NCBI GenBank assembly: GCA_949127735.1
Contig: CASBPX010000224.1
Coordinates: 1-34,494 of the forward strand
Direction: 5' to 3'
DNA length: 34,494 bases
DNA from: Candidatus Obscuribacterales bacterium
GTDB lineage: Bacteria > Cyanobacteriota > Vampirovibrionia > Obscuribacterales > Obscuribacteraceae
Numbering within the stretch: position 1 is the stretch's first letter; each line of letters starts with the position of its first letter. The notes under the pieces were generated by a model, which was given only the letters and a program-made list of their open reading frames with translations, was not told the DNA's origin and searched no databases. Made by a program: the position numbers and the translations under genes. Below are positions 23,755-30,655 of this stretch, in pieces.

Positions 23755-23775
23755 ACGACAGATATATAAAAGCAA

Positions 23776-24894
23776 ATGCCAGTTCATGATTCACTATCGG
23801 CCCACCATGAAAACTTAGCCACTCGCAGCATTCAAAGCGATACGCTCAGTGCCAAATTAGCTCGTGAAGGCGCGCTTTTTCAGGGGCTACCTTCTGCGGT
23901 TTGGGCCGCGGCAAAAGACCACTTCACCAATGAAAAAAGTTCACTGGCAGCAGATGCTTTTATAGGAGTGGGAACCGGTTTAACTCTAGTAGCGGTAGCA
24001 AAAAACCCAGCAGTTTTTGGCCGAGCTTCCGCAGATTTTTTCAGCTCTGCTCTGGCACACAGCGGCAAAGTTTTCACTACACTTACCGCCCTCGATTGGA
24101 CCCGACGCATAGGCGCGCCAGTAGTCGACACCTGGATCGATCCCAATAATCTTTCAAATGCTAAAAACATCCTCGCTCAAAATATTGCCACCGGATTGGT
24201 AGATTACGGTGTCGGTCTGGCCAGTGGTGCCACTGCAGCGGGTGTGGCGCACAAATTCTACAATCCAAAATTTTCACCTGTGCCCGTCAAAGATACGACC
24301 TGGCACAAAATTTACGAGTCTGAATTTCCTGCTGATGAAAGGCAGTCTTACGAATTTTTCAAAACCTTGAGCAAGCCAGGATCTATGCCTCACGTGCGCG
24401 TGCACGTCTCGCGCCACAAGAGTGAGACCAGGGCATTTTCAATGACTGCCGATTATGGCGAGGGCTCTGAAGGTAGAAAATTGCTCTTACCATACATCGC
24501 CGTTTCGCCTGAAATTCAATCAGGAGGAGTGGGCACAAGGCACTTGAAGCAGATGGTGGCTGAGCTGAAAAGCACGTATCCCACCGCCAAAGGAATAGTT
24601 TTAGAAGTAGAAAATCCAGACATTCCAGGCATCGGAGGCGACCTCCAAGCGCAGCGCCACAAACGAATCAACTGGTATCAGAAACGCGATGGCCAGGTTT
24701 TAGATCGACCATATTACTTTCCTTCTACCGTTGCAGGTGAGCCTCCTATAGCCGGGCATCTAATGTGGATCGGCTTTGGCCGCGGCGAACTGAGCAAAAA
24801 GGGCTTGGAAGAACTGGTGCACGACATTTATAAATATGGCTATAAACTCGATGCCTCAGATCCGCTCATGGCCAGCTTAAAGTCGAAGACTTGA
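23776..24894 (+). CDS. Paralogue B: glycine-rich module plus GNAT-like domain
   Basis: A 372-residue protein. Its N-terminal module aligns with paralogues A and C: TLSAKLAREGALF, ADAFIGVGTGLTLVAVAKNPAVFGRA, HSGKVFTTLTALDWTRRIGAP, and NIATGLVDYGVGLASGATAAGVAHKF. A GNAT-like half follows, with YIAVSPEIQSGGVGTRHLKQMV as the acetyl-CoA loop and AKGIVLEVENPD as the following strand. Here the loop reads Q-S-G-G-V-G, against R-S-S-G-I-G in paralogue A. The ATG at 23776 has no clear Shine-Dalgarno sequence; ATATATAAAAG lies just upstream. The biochemical role is unknown. Confidence 0.75.
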   Translation: MPVHDSLSAHHENLATRSIQSDTLSAKLAREGALFQGLPSAVWAAAKDHFTNEKSSLAADAFIGVGTGLTLVAVAKNPAVFGRASADFFSSALAHSGKVFTTLTALDWTRRIGAPVVDTWIDPNNLSNAKNILAQNIATGLVDYGVGLASGATAAGVAHKFYNPKFSPVPVKDTTWHKIYESEFPADERQSYEFFKTLSKPGSMPHVRVHVSRHKSETRAFSMTADYGEGSEGRKLLLPYIAVSPEIQSGGVGTRHLKQMVAELKSTYPTAKGIVLEVENPDIPGIGGDLQAQRHKRINWYQKRDGQVLDRPYYFPSTVAGEPPIAGHLMWIGFGRGELSKKGLEELVHDIYKYGYKLDASDPLMASLKSKT

Positions 24895-24914
24895 AGAATT
24901 GAGGCATTGAAATT

Positions 24915-24940
24915 ATTTTCAAGTAGTTGGCATAAATTTT
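24915..24940 (+). promoter_or_regulatory. Promoter-like block, copy 1
   Basis: ATTTTCAAGTAGTTGGCATAAATTTT-like block (24915-24940), repeated in similar form at 25664-25690. Key shared parts are ATTTTCA, AGTTGGC and ATAAATTT; the last could be a -10. It precedes paralogue C by about 70 bp. Confidence 0.45.
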
Positions 24941-24942
24941 GG

Positions 24943-24989
24943 CAGTCATATTTTGGTCGCATTTGCCCATTATTGTGCAAGTGTCAGTC
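24943..24989 (+). repeat. Duplicated upstream block, copy 2
   Basis: Begins CAGTCATATTTTGGTCGCAT and matches 23708-23754 with scattered substitutions. It directly precedes the ATG of paralogue C. Confidence 0.75.
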
Positions 24990-25010
24990 AACCCAAATAG
25001 GTGCAGAAAA

Positions 25011-25649
25011 ATGCCACTTCGCACAACCGAACAACCAGATAATCTTACTAATGGTCAGGCTCAAGACGCAGCAGTGGAGGAAGATTCACTCAGTGCCAAA
25101 TTGGCCCGAGAAGGCGAGTTATTTTCAAGTCTGCCACTTGAGGCGCTGAAAGGCGCTTTAAACATGATGAAGGACGAGCCCGAAAAAGCGATACAAGCTG
25201 TGGCCGTGGGCGTTGTCGGCGGTTTGGTTTTTGGCGCTCTAACAAAAAATCCAGGGATGTTTGGCAAAACAATGTCGAGTTTTATCCACACCGGACTTGA
25301 GCACAGCGGCAAAGTTGCGGGCACGGTAGCGGCGGTCGATTGGGGTTTCAGGCTGGGAGATCCGGCTCTGGCTGTATGGAACGAACCTACAATTATGAGG
25401 GAGGCCAAACTCAAATTAGGCAAGAATGTCGGCGAAGGTTTCTTGCTCTACTCATATGCCAACACTGGTGCGCTACTAGGAGCAACAGTGGCCCACAAGT
25501 TTGTTAGGGCGAGCACAGCGCCGGGTCTCAATTTCACGCCGGCAAAAACCGGAGAAAAAATCAGCTTTTGGGATGATGCACCGCTTCTAAGCCATGTGGC
25601 AATACGTGTCTCACCATTAATTGGTCAAGACTTGACTAAGCAGCACTAG
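25011..25649 (+). CDS. Paralogue C: module only, GNAT-like half missing
   Basis: A 212-residue protein. It has the family motif SLSAKLAREGELF, then AVGVVGGLVFGALTKNPGMFG, HSGKVAGTVAAVDWGFRLGDP and NTGALLGATVAHKF. It then ends after about 45 residues (SHVAIRVSPLIGQ), just where A and B continue into the GNAT-like domain. It looks like a 3'-truncated copy that has kept a stop codon and an intact frame, so it may still be functional as the glycine-rich module alone. The ATG at 25011 has AGGTG at a 7-nt spacing; the TTG at 24939 is less likely because it runs through the repeated upstream block. Confidence 0.72.
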   Translation: MPLRTTEQPDNLTNGQAQDAAVEEDSLSAKLAREGELFSSLPLEALKGALNMMKDEPEKAIQAVAVGVVGGLVFGALTKNPGMFGKTMSSFIHTGLEHSGKVAGTVAAVDWGFRLGDPALAVWNEPTIMREAKLKLGKNVGEGFLLYSYANTGALLGATVAHKFVRASTAPGLNFTPAKTGEKISFWDDAPLLSHVAIRVSPLIGQDLTKQH

Positions 25650-25663
25650 ATTCGACGCACGTA

Positions 25664-25690
25664 ATTTTCACGCAGTTGGCTATAAATTTC
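25664..25690 (+). promoter_or_regulatory. Promoter-like block, copy 2
   Basis: Contains ATTTTCA, AGTTGGC and TATAAATTT in the same order and spacing as 24915-24940. It lies about 31-57 bp before the GTG at 25721, a plausible promoter position. Confidence 0.45.
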
Positions 25691-25720
25691 ATTCTGTGAG
25701 TATCCCTTGGGGAAAACAGC

Positions 25721-26365
25721 GTGTCTGAAGACTTTACCAACACTGCAGTAAGAGACAATACAGCGCAACAACTCGAGTCGCAGGGCGACCACATCAACAC
25801 CCAGGCGTCTGAAGCTTCACTGCGCGAAGTAAATAGTACTCCGGTTGATCCAAGTACAAAGCCAGACCTTGCCGCTGAATCAAAGGCCATGACGCAGGGA
25901 GACAATCCGACTCTACCTGATTTGGAAATAAGCGGGTTCAATGACACTGAGCGCGGCTCTGGTAATAAGGGCGATAGAAAAAATGAAAAGAAAGACGGAT
26001 CTAAAGAAAGCGCCGAACCTACTCCTGAGCAGTTCAAAAAAGATGTTGTCGATGCCGTCAGTCGAGGTCACGTGAGCGAGCCAGGTGTTCGTGATGAGTT
26101 AGAAACTGTTGCCCAGCGCGCCTTTAAGGAAGGCGGCAACAAAGGCCTGGAAAAACTGCAAGGCGAACTCGATCAAGGTGTCAAAAAGAATTTCGGTGAG
26201 AAAGGCGGATTTGAAATGTCACCGGTGCAAACGAACGCTCGTGGCGACAAATTTGTGCACTTTGATTCAAGAACTTCAGGTACCGATAAACGCACCGGCA
26301 AAGAACTGGTTGAAACGCAGAGCAGTATTCTCAGTTTAGATTCACCCAAAACAAAAAAACATTAG
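25721..26365 (+). CDS. Hydrophilic protein of unknown function with LPxLEIxG motif
   Basis: A 214-residue, highly charged protein with no signal peptide or membrane segment. Residues near 66-75 (TLPDLEISGFN) match the transglycosylase N-terminal motif (ELPHLEITGIK). A lysine/glutamate-rich linker leads to a helical region (TPEQFKKDVVDAVSRGHVSEPG ... AFKEGGNKGLEKLQGELDQG). The end is FVHFDSRTSGTDKRTGKEL. The start is GTG with GGGGA about 9 nt upstream. It could be the non-catalytic relative of the transglycosylase, which lies 3 kb away. Function is not recognised. Confidence 0.65.
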   Translation: MSEDFTNTAVRDNTAQQLESQGDHINTQASEASLREVNSTPVDPSTKPDLAAESKAMTQGDNPTLPDLEISGFNDTERGSGNKGDRKNEKKDGSKESAEPTPEQFKKDVVDAVSRGHVSEPGVRDELETVAQRAFKEGGNKGLEKLQGELDQGVKKNFGEKGGFEMSPVQTNARGDKFVHFDSRTSGTDKRTGKELVETQSSILSLDSPKTKKH

Positions 26366-26372
26366 GTAGTGT

Positions 26373-26399
26373 GCTTTTCAAATTTTATTTTTGAAAAGC
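26373..26399. repeat. 10-bp perfect hairpin after the 25721-26365 gene
   Basis: GCTTTTCAAA (26373-26382) pairs with TTTGAAAAGC (26390-26399). It is followed by an A run rather than a T run on the plus strand, so it is not a standard terminator in that direction. Confidence 0.7.
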
Positions 26400-26445
26400 A
26401 AAAAAACTATTGCGCACCTGAATTTCTTCTGGTACAAATTGAAAT

Positions 26446-26483
26446 AGAAGGTTTGATGCCTTCTGAAAGCCAAATGGCTTTTC
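26446..26483 (+). terminator. Two consecutive small hairpins, possible terminator
   Basis: AGAAGG/CCTTCT (26446-26464) is followed at once by AAAGCC-AAAT-GGCTTT (26466-26481), ending in TTTTCC. The T run is short, so termination strength is uncertain. Confidence 0.4.
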
Positions 26484-26504
26484 CGGTCCAAGTACTGTTC
26501 GATG

Positions 26505-26720
26505 TTCAGAAATAGTTCGTTCGTTCGATGTACTGTCCGATGTTACTGTTAATCCCATTTCAGTTCGATTTGTTCATGGTACGTTCCTCCTGAGTAGCAA
26601 CGACGCTACCACTGTACTGATACTGTTGAATCAATGTCCAATTGTGTATTCCCTTCTGTTCTGACATGTTCTGACCTGTTCTGTTCTGTACTTGTCCAAA
26701 CTGTTCGTGTTCTGTCGAGT
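26505..26720. repeat. TGTTCTG/GTTCGATG-rich low-complexity tract
   Basis: GTTCGATG-like words recur from about 26505. From 26655 a 10-bp period appears (TGTTCTGAC, TGTTCTGAC, TGTTCTGTT). No convincing gene is present in the 607-bp gap 26366-26972; the open minus-strand frames here only translate the repeats. Confidence 0.6.
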
Positions 26721-26779
26721 CCATTTGTCCTGAACTGAAATGACTGACCTGATTGGGCCAAATCATGGCCACCAAATAC

Positions 26780-26811
26780 AATGGCAGTCTTGCTTACGCA
26801 AGGCTGCCATT
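26780..26811. terminator. Strong bipartite hairpin, possible terminator
   Basis: AATGGCAG (26780-26787) pairs with CTGCCATT (26804-26811). Inside, TTGC (26790-26793) pairs with GCAA (26798-26801). The plus-strand tail is TTCCCCTTTAA, which is only weakly U-rich. It stands between the plus-strand gene ending at 26365 and the minus-strand cluster ending at 26973. Confidence 0.5.
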
Positions 26812-26927
26812 TCCCCTTTAAGCGCTTTAGTTTCAAAAACAGGTCGCCTGCCATTGCTCGAAAAACCTGGTAGCAACTATATGGATGAATAGATGCGATG
26901 CCAAAAAATTCAAGTAGACAGTCCGAG

Positions 26928-26955
26928 CGGTGAGCCACCATATGGTGGCCCACCG
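26928..26955. repeat. 28-bp near-perfect palindrome at the edge of the minus-strand cluster
   Basis: The 16-bp core GCCACCATATGGTGGC (26934-26949) is perfect. After one mismatch, CGGTG and CACCG pair outside it. It is 17 bp from the end of the last minus-strand gene and could mark an element boundary, a transcript end or a protein site. Confidence 0.7.
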
Positions 26956-26972
26956 TTTCCCATGCACCTTAC

Positions 26973-27167
26973 TCAATGTCCAGGATAAGGAATGCGTTCC
27001 AGGCGTTTGCGCTTGGTCGGTTTATAAGGCGCTATCGGCGCAGATTTAGATTTCTTTTTGGTACTTGGCGCGCGCGAGAATTCTTTGGAAGCAGCACCAG
27101 TGATGCTTACCTTTAGACTAAAGACCAGTTCGAAAGTGGCCACAGGAACCGTTTTATTTGTATTCAT
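26973..27167 (-). CDS. Small basic protein, unknown
   Basis: 64 residues with an uncharged hydrophobic N-terminal half (TVPVATFELVFSLKVSITGA) and a lysine/arginine-rich C-terminal half (STKKKSKSAPIAPYKPTKRKRLERIP). The latter could bind nucleic acid. It is the last gene of the minus-strand set, 29 bp after the preceding gene. There is no Shine-Dalgarno sequence; the bases before the ATG are CCCCCCAGAATT. It might not be translated. Confidence 0.5.
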   Translation of the reverse strand: MNTNKTVPVATFELVFSLKVSITGAASKEFSRAPSTKKKSKSAPIAPYKPTKRKRLERIPYPGH

Positions 27168-27196
27168 AATTCTGGGGGGATTATTTGAGTTAGAAG

Positions 27197-27460
27197 TTAG
27201 CGACCTTGCAGCTTGCGCAGAAGCATGGCGTAATAAATGGCGCGGTCGCTCCAGCGGCGATTAGGGCGCACACCGGCGCGTTTGGCATCAGACCACAAGC
27301 AGTAACGATCGAAAACCGCGCCTTCAAGGCGCTCAAGAGACCACGTGGAGCCATTGGCCACCGCTTCAGTCAGGCCGAGTCGGCGCGCCTTGTCAAGCAG
27401 AGTGCGGCGACGAATTTGTTTGTCCTCGTCCGATTCTGGCGAGAGAGTTGTATTTTTCAT
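27197..27460 (-). CDS. Small helical protein, unknown
   Basis: An 87-residue, charged and mostly helical protein (DEDKQIRRRTLLDKARRLGLTEAVANGSTWSLERLEGAVFDRYCLWSDAKRAGVRP). There is no signal or membrane segment. Two helices around LGLTEAVANG might form a small DNA-binding fold, but no family is recognised. It starts 6 bp after the stop of the upstream gene in the set, with an A/T-rich leader (AACTGAAATACT) and no Shine-Dalgarno sequence. Confidence 0.6.
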   Translation of the reverse strand: MKNTTLSPESDEDKQIRRRTLLDKARRLGLTEAVANGSTWSLERLEGAVFDRYCLWSDAKRAGVRPNRRWSDRAIYYAMLLRKLQGR

Positions 27461-27466
27461 AGTATT

Positions 27467-27856
27467 TCAGTTATTTATTCTGGCGTCGTATTGACGCAAT
27501 TTACGGTTGAATTTGCCGATAGCTACCTTTCCCTGGTCGCAGCGCTGTTGAACAGTAAGATTTCCGATGCGACCGATGAGCATCCAGGCTCTGGCTACAT
27601 CTCGATGTTCCACGCATTCTGTGGCCAATTCGGTTAGTTCACATAACAGCTCAAAGCCAGCAGCACGAAGGGTGCCAGAGTTTCGGGCTTCAAAATTGCG
27701 AGTGCGCAGTGAGGCTTCAACTTGCCAGACGTCATTGCCCAGCGCATCGACACGCGCCTTGAGAGCACGACATTTGGCGGTGGCCAGCAAGTAGCCGATC
27801 ACGAACAAGGCGAAAACTGCCAGCAAAGTAAATACGAAATAGAGTTCTTGATTCAT
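27467..27856 (-). CDS. Single-span membrane protein with coiled coil, unknown
   Basis: 129 residues. One N-terminal membrane helix (LYFVFTLLAVFALFVIGYLLATA) precedes a soluble helical region (LKARVDALGNDVWQVEASLRTRNFEARNSG ... LLCELTELATECVEHRDVARAWMLIGRIG). The orientation and size recall small spanin- or scaffold-like proteins, but no family can be named. Its leader is CTAAATT with no Shine-Dalgarno sequence. A 173-bp stretch without a gene (27857-28029) separates it from the hydrolase gene. Confidence 0.65.
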   Translation of the reverse strand: MNQELYFVFTLLAVFALFVIGYLLATAKCRALKARVDALGNDVWQVEASLRTRNFEARNSGTLRAAGFELLCELTELATECVEHRDVARAWMLIGRIGNLTVQQRCDQGKVAIGKFNRKLRQYDARINN

Positions 27857-28029
27857 AATTTAGATATTTCTGGTTTGAGTTAGTTGTTTCTGCTCTTAGT
27901 TGTCTTCTGCAAGACAATCCAATCCCGCCACGTGGAGGCGGCAGATAGGGATCAAGCAAACAAGGCTCGTGTAGCCAAGTTTGCTGCTAAGGTTATGGCT
28001 GCTGTCAGATTTATGCAACCAATCGCAGG

Positions 28030-28557
28030 TTACACAAGCGAACAGCCAAGCTGTTTGAATTCTTGTACTATTCGCCCGTCCGGTAAGCCACCGAATCTAG
28101 TGCGGCAGGCATGTTGCAAAACACTTAGCTCACAGTGAGGCAGTAACCGGCGCAATCCCCTAACTGTTTTCAAAATGCAGACTTCGGTGTGCACGCCGCA
28201 AAAGCGAAAGCGATCGCATCTGAAATCAGACCGGGCAAAGGCGTGCAGGATTTGCTCAGAGCCATCGTCTTCGTTAAATTGCTTAGTCTTGTCACCAAGC
28301 AGCATTCGCCGTGCAGTATCTTGCAGATCTTTGACGACATAAATTACGCGGCTGTAGCCGGCAAGCAATTCAAGCAGGCAGTCATGCGACTTACCAAGCC
28401 ACACAGGGTCGTATTCCACTATCACAATGGCGCCGCCCCCTTGTTTTGTTTGCTCGATTTCATACCTGACCGCTGCAAGCAAGTGGAGGTCATTACTCAC
28501 CTTGAACGCAGCCTGCATGTCATTTATCACTAACGCCGACGATAACAGTGACATCAC
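28030..28557 (-). CDS. Isochorismatase-fold cysteine hydrolase (nicotinamidase-like)
   Basis: 175 residues with the three expected active-site regions of the family: Asp13 in ALVINDMQAAF, a candidate Lys76 in VIYVVKDLQD, and Cys127 in FCGVHTEVCILKTVRGL after the cis-peptide-type GVxT turn. Relatives hydrolyse nicotinamide, isochorismate or related amides; the substrate cannot be told here. The GTG start overlaps the preceding stop (GTGA), with an ATG as the next codon, so translation is coupled to the EF-hand membrane protein. The family is unusual beside a DnaC-like ATPase. Confidence 0.82.
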   Translation of the reverse strand: MMSLLSSALVINDMQAAFKVSNDLHLLAAVRYEIEQTKQGGGAIVIVEYDPVWLGKSHDCLLELLAGYSRVIYVVKDLQDTARRMLLGDKTKQFNEDDGSEQILHAFARSDFRCDRFRFCGVHTEVCILKTVRGLRRLLPHCELSVLQHACRTRFGGLPDGRIVQEFKQLGCSLV

Positions 28558-29141
28558 TTTGCTTTGCTACAGCCGAACTCCAGCTCTTGCGCCCGGGCGA
28601 TACGCGCGGGGTAAGAAGTGGCGTCCAACTTGTTGATGCCGTAGAGGTGAATTACGGCGATACCATGTGGAGAAGCACTCATTGCCACGCTGGTGACATG
28701 GCCGATTTCGCAAATGCCGTGCTGGGCGTCTCTGGCCAATATGACATTTGCCGGAGCTACACCTTCATTGTCGCGATACGACATCAGGTCGCCACTACTA
28801 ATGGTGCCATCGCCATCTACATCAAGAGCGGCGAAGTGTTGCAAAATCCACTGACTCAAGGCCGGTGCTTTCAATACCGCAGAGCGCATACTGCGCCGGT
28901 GAATTGTGCAGTAGCAAGTCAGCGGCGCGAGCAACGCACAGACACCGAGCGGTAAAGCCCAGGCGTGCTGAATATTGAGGCGCTGAGCAAAAGCAATGGT
29001 CAGCGGTATCGCCACCAGAGGAAAGATTGTGACCAGAAGCTTGACCGGGCGGCGCGTTGTGATGCACATGCGAATGAACATGGCCATATTGCCTATGGCC
29101 AGAAGGAGAAGCAGTGAACCGATAGTATTAGGTGGATTCAT
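28554..29141 (-). CDS. Membrane protein with EF-hand motif
   Basis: 195 residues. Three membrane segments lie at about 7-25, 34-52 and 60-80, then a helix leads into a canonical EF-hand loop at residues 107-118 (DVDGDGTISSGD). This loop has Asp at positions 1, 3, 5 and 12, Gly at 6 and Ile at 8, so calcium binding is likely. The rest of the C-terminus (VAPANVILARDAQHGICEIGHV ... IAVIHLYGIN) is beta-prone and unassigned. Its stop overlaps the start of the hydrolase gene. It starts 38 bp after the ATPase gene with an A-rich, Shine-Dalgarno-free leader. Confidence 0.75.
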   Translation of the reverse strand: MNPPNTIGSLLLLLAIGNMAMFIRMCITTRRPVKLLVTIFPLVAIPLTIAFAQRLNIQHAWALPLGVCALLAPLTCYCTIHRRSMRSAVLKAPALSQWILQHFAALDVDGDGTISSGDLMSYRDNEGVAPANVILARDAQHGICEIGHVTSVAMSASPHGIAVIHLYGINKLDATSYPARIARAQELEFGCSKAK

Positions 29142-29179
29142 ATTTTTGGTAGCTGTTAATCGAGTTTTCGAGTTGAGGT

Positions 29180-29917
29180 TTAGAGAACAAATTCGGCACC
29201 GTCCTGGCGTTTGGCCAGCTCGGCGCGAAAGTCTTTTCCAGGTAAAATGATCTCACCGGTGGTGCCGACCATTTGCAGGCAGCGCGAAACAACGCGCCCC
29301 ATTTTGTCGCATTTGGCCACACGCGCCAGAATGCCGTCGTCGCCAGTGAGGCGGAAATTGCTCGTCATCAGCGCAAAAATGCGCCGCTCATAGAGCATGC
29401 TGATGAAGTGCATGAAAGACTTGAGGTCGGTGGCCGGATGCAGAGCGTCGATGTTCTGGTGCTCGGCGAAAACGTCATCAATCACCACCACAGATGCGCC
29501 GCCATATTCGCTGGCAGCCGTCATGTGGTCGTGAAGAAAATCGCCTCGCGAGAGCACCATTTTGCCCAACAGCTCTGGCTTGTGTTCCGCTACATGGTTG
29601 ATTACTGCTTCCACCAGATGGGTTTTACCGTGACCAGGGTCGCTGGTGAGAAACATCAAACGACCGTTGGCAAAGGGAAAATCGTCGCGCAAAATGGCAT
29701 CGTGTTTGGCCACGATCTGCGCCGCTAAGGCCTGCAGACGATCCACCACCGGCTTTTGCTCCGGGCTATAAAGCTCAAAGCTGGCAAAGGTATTTTCAGG
29801 CCGCACTTGAGCCAGTTTGTTATGCCAGTAAGTTTTTCCTGAGGCAATGGTGATTTTTTCCACCCCATATTTGTGTAAGGCGGCACGGCGGCCGGCAAGG
29901 TTGAGATCAAATTTCAT
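29180..29917 (-). CDS. DnaC/IstB-like AAA+ ATPase
   Basis: 245 residues. The P-loop is SDPGHGKTH (92-100). Walker B is ASVVVIDDVF (141-150). A sensor-1-type ALMTSN (182-187) and a basic arginine segment (GILARVAKCDKMGRVVSRCLQMV) follow. The fold suits helicase loaders such as DnaC/DnaI or transposon helper ATPases such as IstB. No DnaB, transposase or primase is next to it in the window. It is the first gene of the minus-strand set; the ATG is preceded by AATTCAAAACT without a Shine-Dalgarno sequence. Confidence 0.85.
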   Translation of the reverse strand: MKFDLNLAGRRAALHKYGVEKITIASGKTYWHNKLAQVRPENTFASFELYSPEQKPVVDRLQALAAQIVAKHDAILRDDFPFANGRLMFLTSDPGHGKTHLVEAVINHVAEHKPELLGKMVLSRGDFLHDHMTAASEYGGASVVVIDDVFAEHQNIDALHPATDLKSFMHFISMLYERRIFALMTSNFRLTGDDGILARVAKCDKMGRVVSRCLQMVGTTGEIILPGKDFRAELAKRQDGAEFVL

Positions 29918-29932
29918 AGTTTTGAATTTTAC

Positions 29933-30253
29933 GTGTGTCGTCAGGTCAACTTGAAAGAGTGCACGACGCTATTAATCGGCACTCGAATTTTCATAGTAAG
30001 TAGTACTGCGATTTGGTTGATGTTATTTGCCGCCAAGCGGGCTGGTTTCACACAAGTGTTCTCACACCAATCCACTGAGGGAAGGGAAAGGCGGGAGAAT
30101 GATTGGGTGAGGCTTTGGCTTGAAGGCGGGTCGGAGAGTCCTGCGGAAAAATTGAGATACGAGAGATACCTGAACATAGTTGCCAAGAGTAAGCTAGAGC
30201 AAATAAAGACGGTGCTCTCACGCCGGTGCCCCAAGGGGCCTAAGATTAAGTAA
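29933..30253 (+). CDS. Possible small protein in the divergent control region
   Basis: An open frame of 106 codons from GTG at 29933. The C-terminal half (WVRLWLEGGSESPAEKLRYERYLNIVAKSKLEQIKTVLSRR) looks like a genuine charged helical protein. The N-terminal part (LIGTRIFIVSSTAIWLMLFAA) is hydrophobic. A later ATG near 30018 is an alternative start. It begins only 15 bp from the divergent ATPase start, leaving no room for a normal promoter there. A 97-codon frame on the opposite strand is less plausible. Confidence 0.4.
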   Translation: MCRQVNLKECTTLLIGTRIFIVSSTAIWLMLFAAKRAGFTQVFSHQSTEGRERRENDWVRLWLEGGSESPAEKLRYERYLNIVAKSKLEQIKTVLSRRCPKGPKIK

Positions 30254-30655
30254 GCAGGCGGCTGTCGGCAACTTTAGAGTCTTAAGGTGCATGCCGTCTG
30301 TTGAGAGCACAACGGCTCTAGTGGTGATTTCCCCTGCGTCAAAATGCGATCAGAAGGTGGCACGAGGGTAGCCACAAGAAGTTGGTAAAACTCACGCTAA
30401 GTACTTCACAGATTCGCGCAACCTGTCACAGGGCCGGTTCTATCAGTCACGCCATGGGGTTTTGTGAATATCTATAGCTTTAGGACTCTTTTTAACTTCG
30501 CCCGGTTTGAACTACGAGAAGAAAGAACTAGGTTTGACATCACAATCCATTTTCTCCCCTTTCACCCCGGTTACAGCCAACCCTAGCCACCATTGCCATA
30601 TCAGCATCTCTAAATCTTCCCTCAAGGGACTGCTGGATCACCCTCTAACACCAAT
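30254..30655. other. Non-coding 402-bp stretch upstream of the plus-strand set
   Basis: No gene was recognised. It contains several small hairpins, for example AGAGC/GCTCT near 30303-30318 and GTGGC/GCCAC near 30357-30375. A TTGACA at 30534-30539 has no good -10 at the right spacing. It is the natural place for control signals or a structured RNA, but none can be named. Confidence 0.5.

Noticed and set aside
26606..26953. 115-codon minus-strand ORF
   Set aside because: It mostly translates the TGTTCTG-rich repeat tract and the palindrome; there is no domain, no start signal and no family resemblance.
27206..27637. 143-codon plus-strand ORF
   Set aside because: It is antisense to two minus-strand genes that fit the regular spacing of their set; no domain or start signal supports it.
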